Below are positions 5,843 through 6,184 of a DNA stretch of 6,184 nt, piece after piece (within the stretch, counting starts at the first letter, position 1; the number at the start of each line of letters is the position of its first letter). The translations under genes and the position numbers were made by a program. The stretch lies in NCBI GenBank assembly GCA_021162505.1, contig JAGGYO010000328.1:1-6184 (forward strand), given 5' to 3'. The stretch comes from a bacterium. GTDB lineage: Bacteria; AUK180. Under the pieces are notes generated by a model, which ran no database searches, was not told the DNA's origin, and was given only the letters and a program-made list of their open reading frames with translations.

Positions 5843-5914
5843 CTATCCCCCCCTCGTCATTCAGAACCCAGCACCCTCGTCACTTTCGACCTTTGCCTTT
5901 GATATTTGACTAAT

Positions 5915-6184
5915 TTATAGTGAATTTTTGACCCTATTTATTTCAATTTTCAATTCCGGAAGATCTCTACTGACAACCTCCCATGTAAGTTCAATATCTA
6001 TTCCAAAATACTCGTGGATCAATATATTTCTCATTCCTATAATATTTTTCAACGGAACTATAGGAAATTTTGCATAAATCTCCTCCGGTAATTTTGAAAT
6101 CGACTCACCAATTATTTCTAATCTTCTTATGATACTATCTTGTAATTGGATGGAATGTTTGAAATCATTGAAATCTTTCCCTTC
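5915..6184 (-). CDS. hepT: HepT-like HEPN domain protein, 5' end outside window
   Basis: Eighty-nine C-terminal residues plus a TAA stop (5915-5917) are present, and the frame is open to the right edge. The fragment has the HepT (DUF86) pattern: FNDFKHSIQLQDSIIRRLEIIGE, a KFP/PLKNIIGMRN stretch and the RX4HXY motif RNILIHEY (codons at 6008-6031). It continues with FGIDIELTWEVV and DLPEL. Family members run to about 110-140 residues, so about 20-30 N-terminal residues are missing. HepT proteins are RNase-type toxins paired with an MNT nucleotidyltransferase, which modifies the tyrosine of this motif. That tyrosine, the arginine and the histidine are all present, so the protein could be functional. 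The partner gene would be expected beyond base 6184. Unlike the plus-strand genes, it faces the ECF operon tail to tail. Confidence 0.86.
   Translation of the reverse strand, partial: EGKDFNDFKHSIQLQDSIIRRLEIIGESISKLPEEIYAKFPIVPLKNIIGMRNILIHEYFGIDIELTWEVVSRDLPELKIEINRVKNSL

Larger units (their letters stand above)
5601..5914. repeat. Intergenic mosaic of short degenerate repeats between converging genes
   Basis: This 314-base non-coding stretch lies between the 3' ends of the ECF operon and the minus-strand HepT-like gene. From about 5680 to 5885 it is clearly richer in G and C than anything else in the window. It contains phased TTGAAC-like units, two hairpins, a GTTCGTGAAC palindrome (5794-5803), an imperfect palindrome at 5821-5842 and two copies of CCCTCGTCA (5851-5859, 5874-5882). 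A TTTGAC/TTTGAT-like stretch (5884-5910) closes it. The composition suggests inserted dispersed repeats. No gene-like frame and no GC-stem plus T-tract terminator is seen. Confidence 0.6.

Noticed and set aside
5698..5913. Plus-strand open frame of 71 codons in the repeat region
   Set aside because: It starts inside a hairpin, runs through several repeat units, has no ribosome site and reads as repeat-derived peptide.

Overview
This is an AT-rich bacterial window. GAF, HD-GYP and energy-coupling-factor (ECF) transporter genes all point to Bacteria. The lineage cannot be fixed from the sequence. The short repeat elements near the right end resemble, from memory, degenerate repeats seen in genomes of uncultivated candidate phyla, which is only a weak hint.

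Layout, left to right. Bases 1-132 hold a possible tail of an upstream gene, a 10-bp direct repeat and a promoter. Next come a cytoplasmic GAF/HD-GYP protein, probably a cyclic-di-GMP phosphodiesterase (133-1329), and a multi-pass membrane protein that looks like a decayed sensor histidine kinase (1366-3108). A compact four-gene ECF importer follows: S component (3135-3695), ATPase (3702-4328), transmembrane T protein (4318-5025) and a second ATPase (5022-5600). Bases 5601-5914 are non-coding, visibly richer in G+C than the flanks, and made of hairpins and short degenerate repeats. On the minus strand, entering from the right edge, is the C-terminal part of a HepT-like HEPN protein (5915-6184).

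The two signalling genes and the ECF S gene each have their own promoter. All three promoters have a perfect TATAAT box ending only 6-7 bases before the ATG, so transcription should start at or within a base of the start codon. The mRNAs are therefore predicted to be leaderless. For the HD-GYP gene this moves the likely start from 70 to 133. The internal ECF genes instead have Shine-Dalgarno sequences and overlap or abut, so they look translationally coupled in one mRNA that starts at the S gene.

Two points stand out. First, the two ECF ATPases are small and complementary in their defects: the first lacks the H-switch histidine, and the second has a damaged signature motif (LSSSE). In a heterodimer this leaves one near-consensus ATP site and one degenerate site. 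Second, the membrane protein keeps the overall fold pattern of a histidine kinase but lacks the phospho-acceptor histidine and recognisable ATP-binding boxes. It may signal by conformation, possibly to the neighbouring HD-GYP protein. No substrate can be assigned to the transporter.
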